Below, in pieces: positions 5,963 through 6,123 of a DNA stretch of 6,123 bases. Position numbers and translations under genes: made by a program. The stretch's first letter is position 1. Each line of letters starts with the position of its first letter. A model generated the notes under the pieces. The model searched no databases, was not told the DNA's origin, and saw only the letters and a program-made list of their open reading frames with translations. This DNA comes from Rhodospirillales bacterium (lineage in GTDB: Bacteria; Pseudomonadota; Alphaproteobacteria; Acetobacterales; Acetobacteraceae): the NCBI GenBank assembly GCA_025350425.1, contig JANXXW010000240.1, positions 1 through 6,123 on the forward strand. The letters run 5' to 3'.

Positions 5963-6123
5963 CAGGCGGCATTCAACCAATCCAGCAAAACGCGCTCTTG
6001 CACGGGAAAGGAATGCTCCTCTCGTTGTCCAGCCGTAGTCATCGGAGCCTTGAAGAAGATACCAAGGTGATCCTGAACGCCACCTTGGCCACGCTGTTTG
6101 GCAAGATCCAGGACGCGGGCAAT
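5962..6123 (-). CDS. C-terminal fragment of an unrecognised protein (partial, 5' end outside the window)
   Basis: The minus strand is open from the right edge of the window to a TGA at 5964-5962, giving the last 53 residues of a protein that begins outside the window. The tail starts IARVLDLAKQRGQGG, contains DHLGIFFKAP, and ends ERVLLDWLNAA. It looks like a soluble alpha/beta or helical C-terminus with no membrane segment. I do not recognise the family and assign no function. Its stop shares one base with the ATG of the next gene (TGATG, 5964-5960), which suggests both are translated from one operon mRNA. That this is a real reading frame rests on its openness, the clean stop-start overlap and the continuous minus-strand coding downstream. 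Confidence 0.6.
   Translation of the reverse strand: MARVLDLAKQRGQGGVQDHLGIFFKAPMTTAGQREEHSFPVQERVLLDWLNAA

Noticed and set aside
5962..5980. TTG start six codons upstream for the HD-like gene
   Set aside because: It would give a larger overlap with the upstream frame without a ribosome-binding site. The ATG in a TGATG overlap fits the style of the other junctions.
1..6123. tRNA or rRNA genes, CRISPR repeats, insertion sequences or attachment sites
   Set aside because: Coding frames cover almost the whole window. I saw no regularly spaced repeats, terminal inverted repeats, transposase motifs or cloverleaf structures.

Overview
All six genes in this window lie on the minus strand, so the window reads right to left. 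They are packed almost without gaps. The base composition is moderately GC-rich, and GTG and TTG starts appear beside ATG. Stops and starts overlap at four of five junctions, and Shine-Dalgarno-like GGAG sites precede two genes. This is a bacterial operon, probably from a proteobacterium or similarly GC-rich lineage. No ribosomal, tRNA or housekeeping gene is present to place it more closely.

In transcription order: (1) positions 6123-5962 hold the last 53 codons of an unrecognised protein cut by the window edge. (2) 5962-5051 encodes a 303-residue HD-superfamily-like protein whose HD pair reads His-His. (3) 5054-3918 encodes a 378-residue class I SAM-dependent methyltransferase, starting at TTG, with a cysteine-free Trm112-like N-terminus and a long C-terminal extension. 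(4) 3918-2923 encodes a Gfo/Idh/MocA-type NAD(P)-dependent sugar oxidoreductase. (5) 2933-2112 encodes a metallo-beta-lactamase-fold hydrolase with an N-terminal four-cysteine zinc knuckle. (6) After a 61-base gap, the only real intergenic space, 2050-1193 encodes a sugar isomerase/epimerase-like TIM barrel. (7) 1196 to the left edge encodes a GT4-family, GT-B-fold glycosyltransferase, truncated at its C-terminus by the window.

The set combines a sugar dehydrogenase, a sugar isomerase/epimerase, a glycosyltransferase, a methyltransferase and a hydrolase. That mix suggests a small biosynthetic module that makes, modifies and attaches an unusual sugar or cyclitol: a glycosylated metabolite, or a surface glycan. 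I cannot name the product, and I recognise no characterised pathway with this exact gene order. No mobile element, CRISPR array, RNA gene or plus-strand gene could be supported.
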